This document shows, in pieces, positions 1 through 7,706 of a stretch of DNA of 7,953 nt. The position numbers were made by a program, and so were the translations under genes. The stretch comes from a bacterium. Its GTDB lineage: Bacteria; Hydrogenedentota; Hydrogenedentia; Hydrogenedentiales; SLHB01. The stretch covers positions 1-7,953 of the forward strand of contig JAAEQP010000800.1 of NCBI GenBank assembly GCA_024231375.1. Direction: 5' to 3'. Under the pieces are notes generated by a model. The model made no database searches, was not told the origin of the DNA, and saw nothing but the letters and a program-made list of their open reading frames with translations. Positions within the stretch are counted from its first letter, which is position 1, and each line of letters opens with the position of its first letter.

Positions 1-1
1 C

Positions 2-1024
2 GACCCACCAACCGTGGTACTGACCACGCAGAAGCTGCTGTTGAGCGGTTCCGACATCTTCTACGGACTCCATTGCACGACGACAAACGATCAAGGGCGT
101 ACGTGGACGCCGCTCGCGCCACAGACCGCGATGAAACGGCATCAGGAACCGAACGAGGTCGAGGCGGTGGTGTGCGACTTCACGCCAAAGTGGCACGCAG
201 CCACCAAGACCCTTCTTGGCACCGGCCACATTGCGCGCTACAAGGGCAATCGCCTGATACACGGTCATCGGCGCGGCGTGGCGTATGCCACGTATGACAC
301 GGATGCCAACGCATGGCGTGACTGGCATCAGGTGACCGTGCCGGACGACCCAGCGTTCTTCAATTCGGGTGCTGGTTCCGGACAGCGCTACGACCTACCC
401 AACGGTGACATCCTCGTGCCCGTGTACCACGCTCCCGAAGGCGGGAAGGTATACGCCACCTCGGTGCTTCGCTGCACCTTCGACGGCGAGATCTTGTCAT
501 GTGTCGATCGTGGCAATTCCATGTCGGTGAACATCAAGCGCGGCCTCTACGAGCCCTCCGTCACGAAGTTTGGCGACCGGTTCTATCTGACCCTGCGCAA
601 CGACGACGCGGGGTATGTCACCGTGGGCGACGACGGCCTCCACTTCGAGAAGCCCATCAAGTGGACATTCGACGACGGGCAGGAATTGGGCAACTACAAC
701 ACCCAACAGCACTGGATTCTACACCCCGGCGGCAAAGGCCTGTTCCTCGCCTACACCCGCCGCGGCGCGAACAACGACCACGTCTTCCGTCATCGCGCGC
801 CGTTGTTCATCGCCCAGGTCGACCCGGAACGCCTCTGCGTGATGCGCGCTACCGAGCGGATTCTCGTTCCTCAACGCGGCGCACGACTGGGCAATTTCGC
901 GATCGCCGAAGTCAGCGACACGGAGACGTGGGCGACCGTGGCCGAGTGGATGCAGCCGGTCGGGTGCGAGAAGTACGGCTCGGACAATTCCATCTACGCC
1001 GCACGCGTGTTGTGGAAGGATTAG
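2..1024 (+). CDS. Sialidase-like (BNR/Asp-box) beta-propeller protein, 5' truncated
   Basis: The reading frame is open to the left edge, so the N-terminus lies outside the window; the GTG at 14 is only the first start-like codon inside it. About 340 residues remain. Counting from that GTG, residues 24-31 (TNDQGRTW) form an Asp-box, the turn signature of sialidase-type six-bladed propellers. Residues 204-211 (VGDDGLHF) look like a degenerate second one. The stretch around 179-196 (YEPSVTKFGDRFYLTLRN) resembles the sialidase segment that carries an active-site arginine. The C-terminal half (TRRGANNDHVFRHRAPLF, then GARLGNFAIAEV, then YGSDNSIYAARVLW) reads as an intact, conserved family tail. 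Family knowledge suggests an exported exo-sialidase or a related glycosidase. The substrate is not determinable, because the N-terminal arginine region and any signal peptide are missing. The gene converges with the next one and their stop codons overlap. Confident for the fold, low for the exact activity. Confidence 0.86.
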   Translation, partial: DPPTVVLTTQKLLLSGSDIFYGLHCTTTNDQGRTWTPLAPQTAMKRHQEPNEVEAVVCDFTPKWHAATKTLLGTGHIARYKGNRLIHGHRRGVAYATYDTDANAWRDWHQVTVPDDPAFFNSGAGSGQRYDLPNGDILVPVYHAPEGGKVYATSVLRCTFDGEILSCVDRGNSMSVNIKRGLYEPSVTKFGDRFYLTLRNDDAGYVTVGDDGLHFEKPIKWTFDDGQELGNYNTQQHWILHPGGKGLFLAYTRRGANNDHVFRHRAPLFIAQVDPERLCVMRATERILVPQRGARLGNFAIAEVSDTETWATVAEWMQPVGCEKYGSDNSIYAARVLWKD

Positions 1025-3645
1025 CGGGCTCCGGCCTCGCACCAGAGTTCGTACACAAGCTTCCCGTGTGCGTCGTCGTCGGTATCGGCATAGCTTTCCA
1101 GCGTCTTCACGAAACCCTGGCAGAGCTTGATTGCCGTCTCGGTGTACGAGAGGTCCGCCGCCGCACGCGATGCCTCGGGCAATTCCGGGAGCTGTTCGGT
1201 GGCACGCAACTCTGCACGAGTGGAAGCGACCGCCACACAGTCCAGGACCAGCGCCGCATGCCGTGCCTCGTAACACCCGGTCAGGCCCTTCTCCGCCGCA
1301 AGATCGCTGAACGAGGCCACCCGCAGGAAATCCGCGTCCGTCTCCTTGATCGGCTTGGCGGCCCCCTGACCTTCGGCAACCAACACGCCGTCCAGGTACA
1401 GGCGCAGCTTGCCATCGGCGTCGCGCGTGGCGGCGACATGCTGCCAAACGTCCGGCGCGAGCGTAGCCTCTGAGGAGAGGGTCCCCGTCGGGCAGATTAG
1501 GCGTAGCGCGTTCTGAGGATGCGTGTCGATCAGATATCCGTCGTTCTCGCCAACGGTGATGCGATCCACGATACGTGCGCCGCCTTCCTGCAGAACCCCG
1601 GGCCGAATGACCGCCTCAATGGTGAATGGCCCGTCCAAGTCAAGGCCTTCGCTCGCCGGTATCGTCACCCATCCTCTGCCGTCCAGGCGAAGGCAGCCAT
1701 CCTTCACAGCCGCACTACCCTCAATCTTCCCGCCTAGCTCTTCGGAGGAAGCCTGTATCGCGACCTCCGATCCGTCCTCGGCGAAGCGCCAGGACGCTGC
1801 ACAGTCGGGGGCCGACTTGCCGGACTTGGAAGCCTTCACCTCGTCGATGGGCAGTGCGCGGTGGTACACGCGAACTTCACGGATGTCACCCACGAAACGG
1901 TTTTCCCCGTTGCTGTCCGCGCCAATGCGAAGGGGCAAGTTGGTGCCGCCTGCGCGCGGCATACTGTCGAGCCGCGATGCAAGCACTTCGCGGCTCACGG
2001 CGCGAGAACCCCTGGGCGCCTCACCTTGCCATGGCGCGGGAGATGCGCCTCCCAGAAGGATCTCCACACGTGTCTCGGCGTTGACTGCATCGTAGGGCAA
2101 CCGGACGCGTTCCCGGTCGAATTCTTCCCACGCGGCGCCGTCCAACCGCACGCCCGTCACCTCGCCCGCACCCGAAGTGGCGATGTAGATTCGCTTCTCG
2201 CCGAAACGTATCGGAAACCGCTGTTCCAGACGCGTGATGGTAGGCGGTATGTGAGGTATCAAGACGAGTTCGTCTGCTTTGTAGAGGTATTCGAACTGAC
2301 CGCGCACGCATGCTGCAAGGGGTCCAAAGGAGTCGTAGCAGAGATTGACGGGCTGCTTCGGTTGGTACACCCTGCTACCGAACTCGACGAGGGGATTGTC
2401 CATGCGAAACTGGCGGGCGAACCCGATCATGTGCTCAACCGAACGGCGCGCGTCCGCATACGCACCCAGCCGGTAGTAACCCATCACCATCCGTGCTTCG
2501 CACGTGGACCAGTGCCCACCGTTCACCCACGTCCCATGCTTCCACAGCCACGAAGTGGGGGACTCGTACATGTCATCCAGACCGGGCTCATTCGCGATGA
2601 TGACGTCGTGACGGCGTAGTCCCGGGATGGAAACGATGGTGTCATAGATGCGCCTGGCCTGGTCGTCGTCGACAACCCGAAAGGCGATGGCGTCATGGTT
2701 TGGCGAGGCTTCGAAGTACCCGTGTTTCGGAGCGCCGTACACCCCATGCCGTGTCCCGTCCGGGTCGAGGGATTTGATGAGATACCCTTCCGCCGTCGTG
2801 ACGGCCGCAAGCCCGCGTCGAGCGGCATCCCGGCGCTTTGTGAACTCTTCCGCCCTCTCAGCGTTTCCCGCAAGTCGTTCCAGTTCAATGAGCCGGTCCA
2901 ACGCGGCAATGTAGCTGACCGACAAACCGGCCAGATACGCCTTCCCGTACGTGCCATCCGGTTTCTTCCATCCCGCGTAGCTGGGCGCGAGCAGGTTGCC
3001 GGCAGCCCCCGCGAGAAACAGGTCGTTCTCCGGGTCGCGTCGGCTCTCGATGAAATTGGCGCACCGTTCCAGCTTGGGCAGGTAATGAGCGATGGCCTCC
3101 TCGTCACGGCTGATAAGCAGCAGTTCCGCCTGCATCAGACACCCCGCCGCCGTGAACTCCATCCCCCAATCGTGCATGGCGTGCCGGCCGTCGCCCTGCC
3201 GATACACAATCCATCCAGGGGAGGCCGCATCGCACAGAGACCCGTCGGGAGCAACGTATCCGTTGCCCCCGGCCCGCTTTCCATCGCCCATCTGGTCGAA
3301 CCAAAGGTCCTGGGAATTCTGCAGAAACGTCACATACGGCTCTGTGAGAAACGGCAACGCGCAGTACGTAGGACCATAGCTGTTCTGAATCCACCACGCG
3401 CCCCACGTGGGACCTTCCACCAACCCGTTCCAAGCCGGCGTGTACAACATGGGAAGGTTCTGGTACTCCGGGTCAGGATCGAACATCCGCCGGGCCGTAT
3501 CCAGCAGGCGCACGTACTCTGCGTCACCCTCGCCCGAGAAGTACTCGCCCGTGAACACCTCATCCCCCCGCGCCGCACCCGACGCGCAACACGCTCCCAC
3601 GCAAACGACGGCCACCAATCCAAACGCCAACCAAGAATCGATCAT
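1021..3645 (-). CDS. Exported six-hairpin glycosidase with C-terminal LamG-like domain
   Basis: About 874 residues. I chose the ATG at 3645 because GGGGAGG (3655-3661) lies 9 nt upstream. An in-frame ATG at 3663 adds MGRAIE, including the only arginine before the hydrophobic segment, so it remains possible. The N-terminus is a hydrophobic export signal (WLAFGLVAVVCVGACC); V-G-A-C could be a lipobox, making this a possible lipoprotein. Residues about 40-460 resemble the (alpha/alpha)6 glycosidase superfamily (GH63/MGH1-like, trehalase-like), with aromatic and acidic helix-end motifs such as LVEGPTWGAWWIQNSYGP, HDWGMEF, LDDMYESPTSWLW and WVNGGHWSTCEARM. A small beta domain follows (about 460-535). 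Residues 564-604 (LPLRIGADSNGENRFVGDIR, then VRVYHRALPIDEV) match the C-terminal strands of a LamG domain. Residues about 614-810 then hold a LamG-type start and middle (FTIEAVIRP; DVWQHVAATRDADGKLRLYLDG). The probable job is exported glycan hydrolysis with carbohydrate binding; family number and catalytic residues are not assigned. Confidence 0.84.
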   Translation of the reverse strand: MIDSWLAFGLVAVVCVGACCASGAARGDEVFTGEYFSGEGDAEYVRLLDTARRMFDPDPEYQNLPMLYTPAWNGLVEGPTWGAWWIQNSYGPTYCALPFLTEPYVTFLQNSQDLWFDQMGDGKRAGGNGYVAPDGSLCDAASPGWIVYRQGDGRHAMHDWGMEFTAAGCLMQAELLLISRDEEAIAHYLPKLERCANFIESRRDPENDLFLAGAAGNLLAPSYAGWKKPDGTYGKAYLAGLSVSYIAALDRLIELERLAGNAERAEEFTKRRDAARRGLAAVTTAEGYLIKSLDPDGTRHGVYGAPKHGYFEASPNHDAIAFRVVDDDQARRIYDTIVSIPGLRRHDVIIANEPGLDDMYESPTSWLWKHGTWVNGGHWSTCEARMVMGYYRLGAYADARRSVEHMIGFARQFRMDNPLVEFGSRVYQPKQPVNLCYDSFGPLAACVRGQFEYLYKADELVLIPHIPPTITRLEQRFPIRFGEKRIYIATSGAGEVTGVRLDGAAWEEFDRERVRLPYDAVNAETRVEILLGGASPAPWQGEAPRGSRAVSREVLASRLDSMPRAGGTNLPLRIGADSNGENRFVGDIREVRVYHRALPIDEVKASKSGKSAPDCAASWRFAEDGSEVAIQASSEELGGKIEGSAAVKDGCLRLDGRGWVTIPASEGLDLDGPFTIEAVIRPGVLQEGGARIVDRITVGENDGYLIDTHPQNALRLICPTGTLSSEATLAPDVWQHVAATRDADGKLRLYLDGVLVAEGQGAAKPIKETDADFLRVASFSDLAAEKGLTGCYEARHAALVLDCVAVASTRAELRATEQLPELPEASRAAADLSYTETAIKLCQGFVKTLESYADTDDDAHGKLVYELWCEAGAR

Positions 3646-3654
3646 CTCAATCGC

Positions 3655-3661
3655 CCTCCCC
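3655..3661 (-). promoter_or_regulatory. Ribosome binding site for the LamG glycosidase
   Basis: On the minus strand this reads GGGGAGG, a strong Shine-Dalgarno match, 9 nt before the ATG at 3645. It lies inside the coding sequence if the upstream ATG at 3663 is used. That upstream ATG has no comparable purine-rich site at proper spacing. This is why the shorter start is preferred, although the longer form has a slightly better charged signal-peptide N-region. Confidence 0.6.
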
Positions 3662-3718
3662 ATCGGAACGTCTTGTCACATCCTGCAGAGAACCTCTGTC
3701 TACCACGTTGTGGCCGGT

Positions 3719-3747
3719 CGCGGTCTCTTGGCCGCGCTCTGACCGCG
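3719..3747. repeat. 7-bp perfect inverted repeat upstream of the LamG glycosidase
   Basis: CGCGGTC (3719-3725) and GACCGCG (3741-3747) are exact reverse complements separated by 15 nt, and smaller CGCGG/CCGCG pairings overlap inside. The element sits about 75-100 nt upstream of the start codon at 3645. It could be a regulator site, a leader hairpin, or chance in GC-rich sequence. Confidence 0.4.
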
Positions 3748-3781
3748 CCACATCCTGCCACCGAAGGTGTCCATTTCCAGA

Positions 3782-3796
3782 GTCCGCGCAGCGGAC
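3782..3796. repeat. Small GTCCGC hairpin
   Basis: GTCCGC and GCGGAC pair perfectly around a 3-nt GCA spacer. The same core (GTCCGCC/GGCGGAC with a 3-nt spacer) recurs at 7903-7919 in the other intergenic region, which suggests a dispersed palindromic motif in this genome. It lies 12 nt from the larger GCAA hairpin at 3809-3828. Confidence 0.55.
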
Positions 3797-3808
3797 GGGA
3801 GAGCATAG

Positions 3809-3828
3809 CCACGGGCGCAAGCCCGTGG
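3809..3828. repeat. Perfect 8-bp hairpin with GCAA loop
   Basis: CCACGGGC and GCCCGTGG pair perfectly around GCAA, which on the plus strand would be a GNRA tetraloop; the minus strand reads TTGC in the loop. Sequences of the form CCACGGGCTTGCGCCCGTGG followed by CTA are, to my knowledge, recurrent intergenic palindromes in Planctomycetes-type genomes. There is no T-tract on either side, so it is not a canonical intrinsic terminator. It may still act as an mRNA 3'-end stabiliser for the GH42-like transcript or be a REP-like repeat. Confidence 0.65.
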
Positions 3829-3931
3829 TTCAAGCCCCGACATCCCAAGGAGCCCCCGCAGGGCGGCGACACACTCCCGCCCGGTCCCCATCTGTGCAAT
3901 CCGTGGTATCTGTAATCGAAGTCCTTCGCGC

Positions 3932-6900
3932 CTACCCCTTTTCTCCCACCTCCACCGTCACCTCACGCGTCATCCCCGTAGCCACATCCTTCACGCGCAC
4001 TGTCCACGCGCCGGGCCGCCCCAACCCCACAAACACCGTCTCGTCAAACACGCCGCCTTCGGCCACCACGTTCCGGGACAACTCCCGGCACACCCGCCCG
4101 TCCGGGTCCGTCACTGTGATATGCACGACATGTGTGGTGGCTTTGGCATCCCCGCCCGGAACGACCTTCCCGCGCACCTGAAACCCACCTTCGCTCGCCT
4201 CCGCGGCTACCTCCAACCCACGCACCTCATACGGCAGCATCGCGTACAGCACCGTCCGCGCCGGGTACAACACGTCCTCGAACCGCCGCCCGTACCCGCG
4301 GTACATGCCCGCGCGAACGTCGTAGACGTGTGCCTCTTCCGGGAACGTCGCCCAACCCGGTTTGGGTCGCGTATCGGCGAAGAAGATCATGTCGTCGGGA
4401 CGCAGCTTGTACTCGCGCAAGAGCGCCACGTATTCCGCGTCGCCCAGTTTGTAGCGATGCACCTCGCATCCCTGGACGCGGTGCGACGTACGCCCTTCGC
4501 TGGCGGTTTCGATTTGGAAGTCGACAGGAGACCGAATGCCTGCGTGCTCGGCAAGGGCATCCCCGACCGCATCGCGGAACGGCATCTCCGAACCAAGGGT
4601 GCGCCAGATCTGGTAGTCGCGTGCCAGCAAGTTCAACAGAATGGCCTTGCCCTTGCCGAAGGAATTCACCAACAAGATGGGCGTGCCATCGTCCGCCAAC
4701 CCGAGCGGCTGCGCGGTCGTCGCCTCGATCCCACTGTCCACCACCACGTGACCCAACTCGCGGCCGTCGATCAACGCGGCCGTGCGCCGCACCACGTTCG
4801 CGCCTGGCACGGTCGCGTCCTGCGTCGCACCGAACACATCGGCCAACATACCGCCGTCCGAAAGACGCGCCTTGCCATCGAACCGTCCCGGGAACGAATC
4901 CGCAATCACGGTTCCTCCAGCTTCCACAAACGCGCGCACCGCCGCGGCCTCGGATTCCGTCAGGCGCAACGTGAAGGGAAGGACCAGCAGCTTGAGTGAT
5001 TCGTCCTCAAGCGCGCCATCGTCAAGCGCATTCTCCGGCACAACGTCGTAGGCCAGCCCTAGGTCGTTCATCAGGAAGCTGACGCCTTCCCAATTTTGCA
5101 TGTAGATGTAGTTCGGCGATCCCGTGTACTGACCGTCCCACTCCGATGCCCGCGGCAGGTCCTCCCGGAACAGCACGCACTGGTGATTGCTTTCGCGGGA
5201 GAAGACCATGGCGACCCCGTCCGTCTGACGTTCGGCATTGAACAGAAGCTTGGCGATTCCGCCACGGAGCTCGTCGATCTCATCCATGATGCGGTCGAAC
5301 ATGGGCATGTTACCCAAATCAGGCCCGATCAGACGTTCGTCGTGGTAATTCTGTCCACAGCCGCCGTAATAGAGGCCGTGCAGATTGATGTCGTGCAACA
5401 CGCACCACCACGGCTGAAAGTCCGCATCGTAATAGGGGTACTGGTTGTAGATGCCATAGCCGCCATACCACGTCCCGTGATAGGCGTCCTTGGGTGCGGC
5501 GGCACGGAAAATGTCATGGACGATGGGGTTGGGATACTGGACGCAGAATCGCGTGTTGCTGGCGAGTTTCCAGAAGTCGAATCCGCTGCCGGGCCGCATC
5601 CACCCCTCAACCGTGCAATCGTACCAAGCCACCGCATTGGGGTCCGCTGCCTCGATGGCGCGCGAAAGGTCCTTGTGCCATTCCATGATGGTCGTATCGA
5701 GGAACAACTTGTGATCCACCCAATGGCACAGGGGACCAAGGTCCGCCGGCGCCGCGGCGAGGGCATCCTCCTTCCGAATCGGAGTCACGTCATCCTGCGA
5801 AGCATATGCGGTTCCCCACGCCTCATTGATGGCCTCAAGTGTGCCGTATCGATCAAGGCCCCATTCCGCGAAGGCTGCGCAGCACGTGGGCGACCAGCAC
5901 GCCTCGACCCCGCCAGGAATATAGTGCTGGTCGTCGCCCAGTGAGTAGGCGAAAGGGGCGTATCCCTTCAGTTCCTTTGCCTCCGCGATACGCTCGTTGC
6001 GCGGCCCGTCCATATGCGCCGGGTTCGTGAGACAGGGCGAACGAACGCCGTTCTCGTCCGCAGCCGCGGCTTGCAACCGAGTCACATACGGCACCAAGTG
6101 AACGTTCGACATGGCGCACACCTGCGCCTGCTCGACGCTGTCGCCGCCCAGCGCAGCGTGGAAACCCAAGTCCGCGAATCGCCGCATCATGGGACGGACC
6201 GTAGGATTGAACGATGCGCCGCCTTCCCACACCATCAACGTGATGTCGTCAACCGCCGGGTTGGGTTGCGCAACATAGAACGCCGCCCGGTCTTCGTCGA
6301 GAACAACGCCCTGCGCGTCAAGCAACCGTACGTTGGCATAGTTGTACAGGTGGAGCGATTCGGCCACGGGCGCGGAGCACGAGGTCTGCCCAGCATCCTG
6401 GAGCGACTCGAACACCACCCGTCCGAAGTTGTCGACGACGGTGTACTCCAGCCGTGCGCCCGCCGGGGCCTGCTCAGAGAGCGCCACCGTCACCGTCACC
6501 TGGTCAGTGGGCTTCTTGAACACGCCATCCACCGACACCGATGCGATCCAGTCGGTGCCCTCGACCTCACGAACCTCAAACCGCCAGTCCACGACCTCCC
6601 GGTTGTCCATTTGCTGAAGGCCGGTGAAGTACACACCTGCGGGGAGGTCCGGTTCGCCTGTGCCTTCGCCACGAAGCCGGCCGTCGGCATCCCACACGCG
6701 ACGATGTACGGACGCACCGGTTGCGGGAATCGCGCTTCCGGGCTCAACGCGTCCGGCCGTCCACAGCACGGCGCGGCCCATGAGCGAACACCACGCCTCG
6801 TGTTCCACGCTCGGAAGCCACGCGAACTGCAGTTGATTCGCCGGTGGGGGAGAGGTGTCGCGAGGATAGGCGCTGAGGTCCGCGATCCGATTTCCCTTCG

Positions 6901-7582
6901 GACCGTCCCACAGTTTCACGATGTCCGCCGCGGCGGCTTGGGCGTTGTCATACGCACCGGTCAGGCCGCGAAGCCCCGCGAACGGAACAGCCGCCGCGAA
7001 CATGGCTTCGGACGCCCGTGCATCAAGGGCGGCGCAATCCGCAAGGTCCAGCCCCTCGACCGGCCCCACGTAGCCCACGCCCCGGCCCATCACTTGAGCA
7101 AGGCGTTCGGTAACCTTGACGCCCAAGACCGAAGGCGGCACCGAACTCACCACCACATCGACGGATTCGTTGAGTGCCTGCAGAATTCGGGCCTCAACGT
7201 CATTGGCGCGCTGCACGAAAAGCACTTGGGCAAGGGGCGCGCCCAATGTGTTCTCGGCATAGCACAAGACCGTGTTGACTTCGAATCCGAATCGTTGGGA
7301 CAACTCCACCGGCCAACGCCCCAGGGTCTGCGGAGCGATCGCCAGCACACGCACCGGCCCGCCTGCCAACGGCCTGGCCCACTCGATGTGCGGGGTCACC
7401 ACATCGTCGAACGCGGTGATGCGGCGCAGGTCGTCGTCGGGCGACATGTAGGCGGCGCGCGCTCCGTGGCCTTCGTTGCGGAACATACGGCTACCAGGTG
7501 GAGAGGCCCACGTAGCACACGCCAGCGCCAACACAAGACCCAGCCCCACGGTTCGCATTGTCATTCGATGAGCGGTCAACAC
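3932..7582 (-). CDS. Exported GH42-like (beta-galactosidase-like) multidomain protein
   Basis: About 1,216 residues from the GTG at 7582, chosen because GGGGGAG lies 5 nt upstream. Alternatives are TTG at 7579 and ATG at 7564 or 7558; frame upstream of 7582 is arginine-rich and unlikely coding. A signal peptide (MRTVGLGLVLALACATWA) ends near residue 26. Residues about 77-275 form an alpha/beta, class I glutamine-amidotransferase-like region (VRVLAIAP, VDVVVSSVPP). Residues about 313-438 look like a beta-sandwich. Residues about 445-793 form a TIM barrel with the GH42-like segment YGTLEAINEAWGTAYAS. Residues about 789-1018 are a second amidotransferase-like domain, the trimerisation domain type of GH42 enzymes (AFVEAGGTVIADSF), and a beta-sandwich ends the protein. 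The usual Asn-Glu acid/base motif appears as GDDQ (549-552), and no nucleophile glutamate is evident. It is probably secreted and acts on galactose-type or other glycans, but it may be a divergent or non-hydrolytic member. Confidence 0.85.
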   Translation of the reverse strand: MLTAHRMTMRTVGLGLVLALACATWASPPGSRMFRNEGHGARAAYMSPDDDLRRITAFDDVVTPHIEWARPLAGGPVRVLAIAPQTLGRWPVELSQRFGFEVNTVLCYAENTLGAPLAQVLFVQRANDVEARILQALNESVDVVVSSVPPSVLGVKVTERLAQVMGRGVGYVGPVEGLDLADCAALDARASEAMFAAAVPFAGLRGLTGAYDNAQAAAADIVKLWDGPKGNRIADLSAYPRDTSPPPANQLQFAWLPSVEHEAWCSLMGRAVLWTAGRVEPGSAIPATGASVHRRVWDADGRLRGEGTGEPDLPAGVYFTGLQQMDNREVVDWRFEVREVEGTDWIASVSVDGVFKKPTDQVTVTVALSEQAPAGARLEYTVVDNFGRVVFESLQDAGQTSCSAPVAESLHLYNYANVRLLDAQGVVLDEDRAAFYVAQPNPAVDDITLMVWEGGASFNPTVRPMMRRFADLGFHAALGGDSVEQAQVCAMSNVHLVPYVTRLQAAAADENGVRSPCLTNPAHMDGPRNERIAEAKELKGYAPFAYSLGDDQHYIPGGVEACWSPTCCAAFAEWGLDRYGTLEAINEAWGTAYASQDDVTPIRKEDALAAAPADLGPLCHWVDHKLFLDTTIMEWHKDLSRAIEAADPNAVAWYDCTVEGWMRPGSGFDFWKLASNTRFCVQYPNPIVHDIFRAAAPKDAYHGTWYGGYGIYNQYPYYDADFQPWWCVLHDINLHGLYYGGCGQNYHDERLIGPDLGNMPMFDRIMDEIDELRGGIAKLLFNAERQTDGVAMVFSRESNHQCVLFREDLPRASEWDGQYTGSPNYIYMQNWEGVSFLMNDLGLAYDVVPENALDDGALEDESLKLLVLPFTLRLTESEAAAVRAFVEAGGTVIADSFPGRFDGKARLSDGGMLADVFGATQDATVPGANVVRRTAALIDGRELGHVVVDSGIEATTAQPLGLADDGTPILLVNSFGKGKAILLNLLARDYQIWRTLGSEMPFRDAVGDALAEHAGIRSPVDFQIETASEGRTSHRVQGCEVHRYKLGDAEYVALLREYKLRPDDMIFFADTRPKPGWATFPEEAHVYDVRAGMYRGYGRRFEDVLYPARTVLYAMLPYEVRGLEVAAEASEGGFQVRGKVVPGGDAKATTHVVHITVTDPDGRVCRELSRNVVAEGGVFDETVFVGLGRPGAWTVRVKDVATGMTREVTVEVGEKG

Positions 7583-7587
7583 ACTAA

Positions 7588-7594
7588 CTCCCCC
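7588..7594 (-). promoter_or_regulatory. Ribosome binding site for the GH42-like gene
   Basis: The minus strand reads GGGGGAG, 5 nt before GTG (7582) and 8 nt before TTG (7579), but 23 nt before the first nearby ATG (7564). The site therefore favours a non-ATG start, adding LTAHR before the hydrophobic signal sequence. Confidence 0.6.
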
Positions 7595-7691
7595 TGACGC
7601 TACGACCCGCGAGGCGTTCCATTCACGCCGAGCAGGCCGACGCCGACGCGACACTTGGCGCATTCATCCACGAATACGCGTTGGTCTCCCC

Positions 7692-7706
7692 TTGACCATT
7701 GGTCAA
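7692..7706. promoter_or_regulatory. Perfect 15-bp odd palindrome, candidate operator
   Basis: TTGACCATTGGTCAA consists of 7-bp half-sites TTGACCA and TGGTCAA around a single central T, with no mismatch. Its AT-rich ends stand out in GC-rich surroundings. The centre is 117 nt upstream of the GTG at 7582, and on the minus strand it directly follows the TATGAA at 7707-7712, so a bound protein would cover a predicted transcription start. The half-site style fits a dimeric regulator (for example GntR or similar), but the family cannot be told from the site. Confidence 0.5.

Larger units (their letters stand above)
3646..3931. other. Repeat-rich intergenic region between the two minus-strand glycosidase genes
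   Basis: No convincing gene is present; open frames here are short, arginine-rich and unlike any family. The gap holds the RBS at 3655-3661, a 7-bp inverted repeat (3719-3747) and two compact hairpins (3782-3796, 3809-3828). A C-rich stretch follows to about 3890, then a segment ending at 3913 that reads on the minus strand as TACCACGGATTGCACAGAT, a type of phrase seen in dispersed intergenic repeats. No clear sigma-70 promoter for the downstream gene and no hairpin plus T-tract terminator were found. The gap is long for an operon of two genes, so independent transcription of the downstream gene is possible. Confidence 0.6.

Noticed and set aside
3809..3828. Intrinsic terminator after the GH42-like gene
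   Set aside because: The stem is strong, but neither strand has a T-tract after it.
3642..3899. Short minus-strand frames in the gap between the two glycosidases
   Set aside because: They read through the hairpin repeats, are Arg/Gly-rich, and have no domain or convincing start.
2695..3915. A 406-codon plus-strand frame opposite the LamG glycosidase, running into the intergenic region
   Set aside because: The composition is low-complexity and Arg/Pro-rich, with no recognisable family, and it crosses the intergenic hairpins. The minus-strand frame is clearly the real gene.
6014..7597. A 527-codon open frame on the plus strand opposite the GH42-like gene
   Set aside because: It is rich in Arg and His with no domain pattern, and lies antisense to a frame with clear signal peptide and GH42-like motifs. 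Long antisense frames are expected in GC-rich coding DNA.
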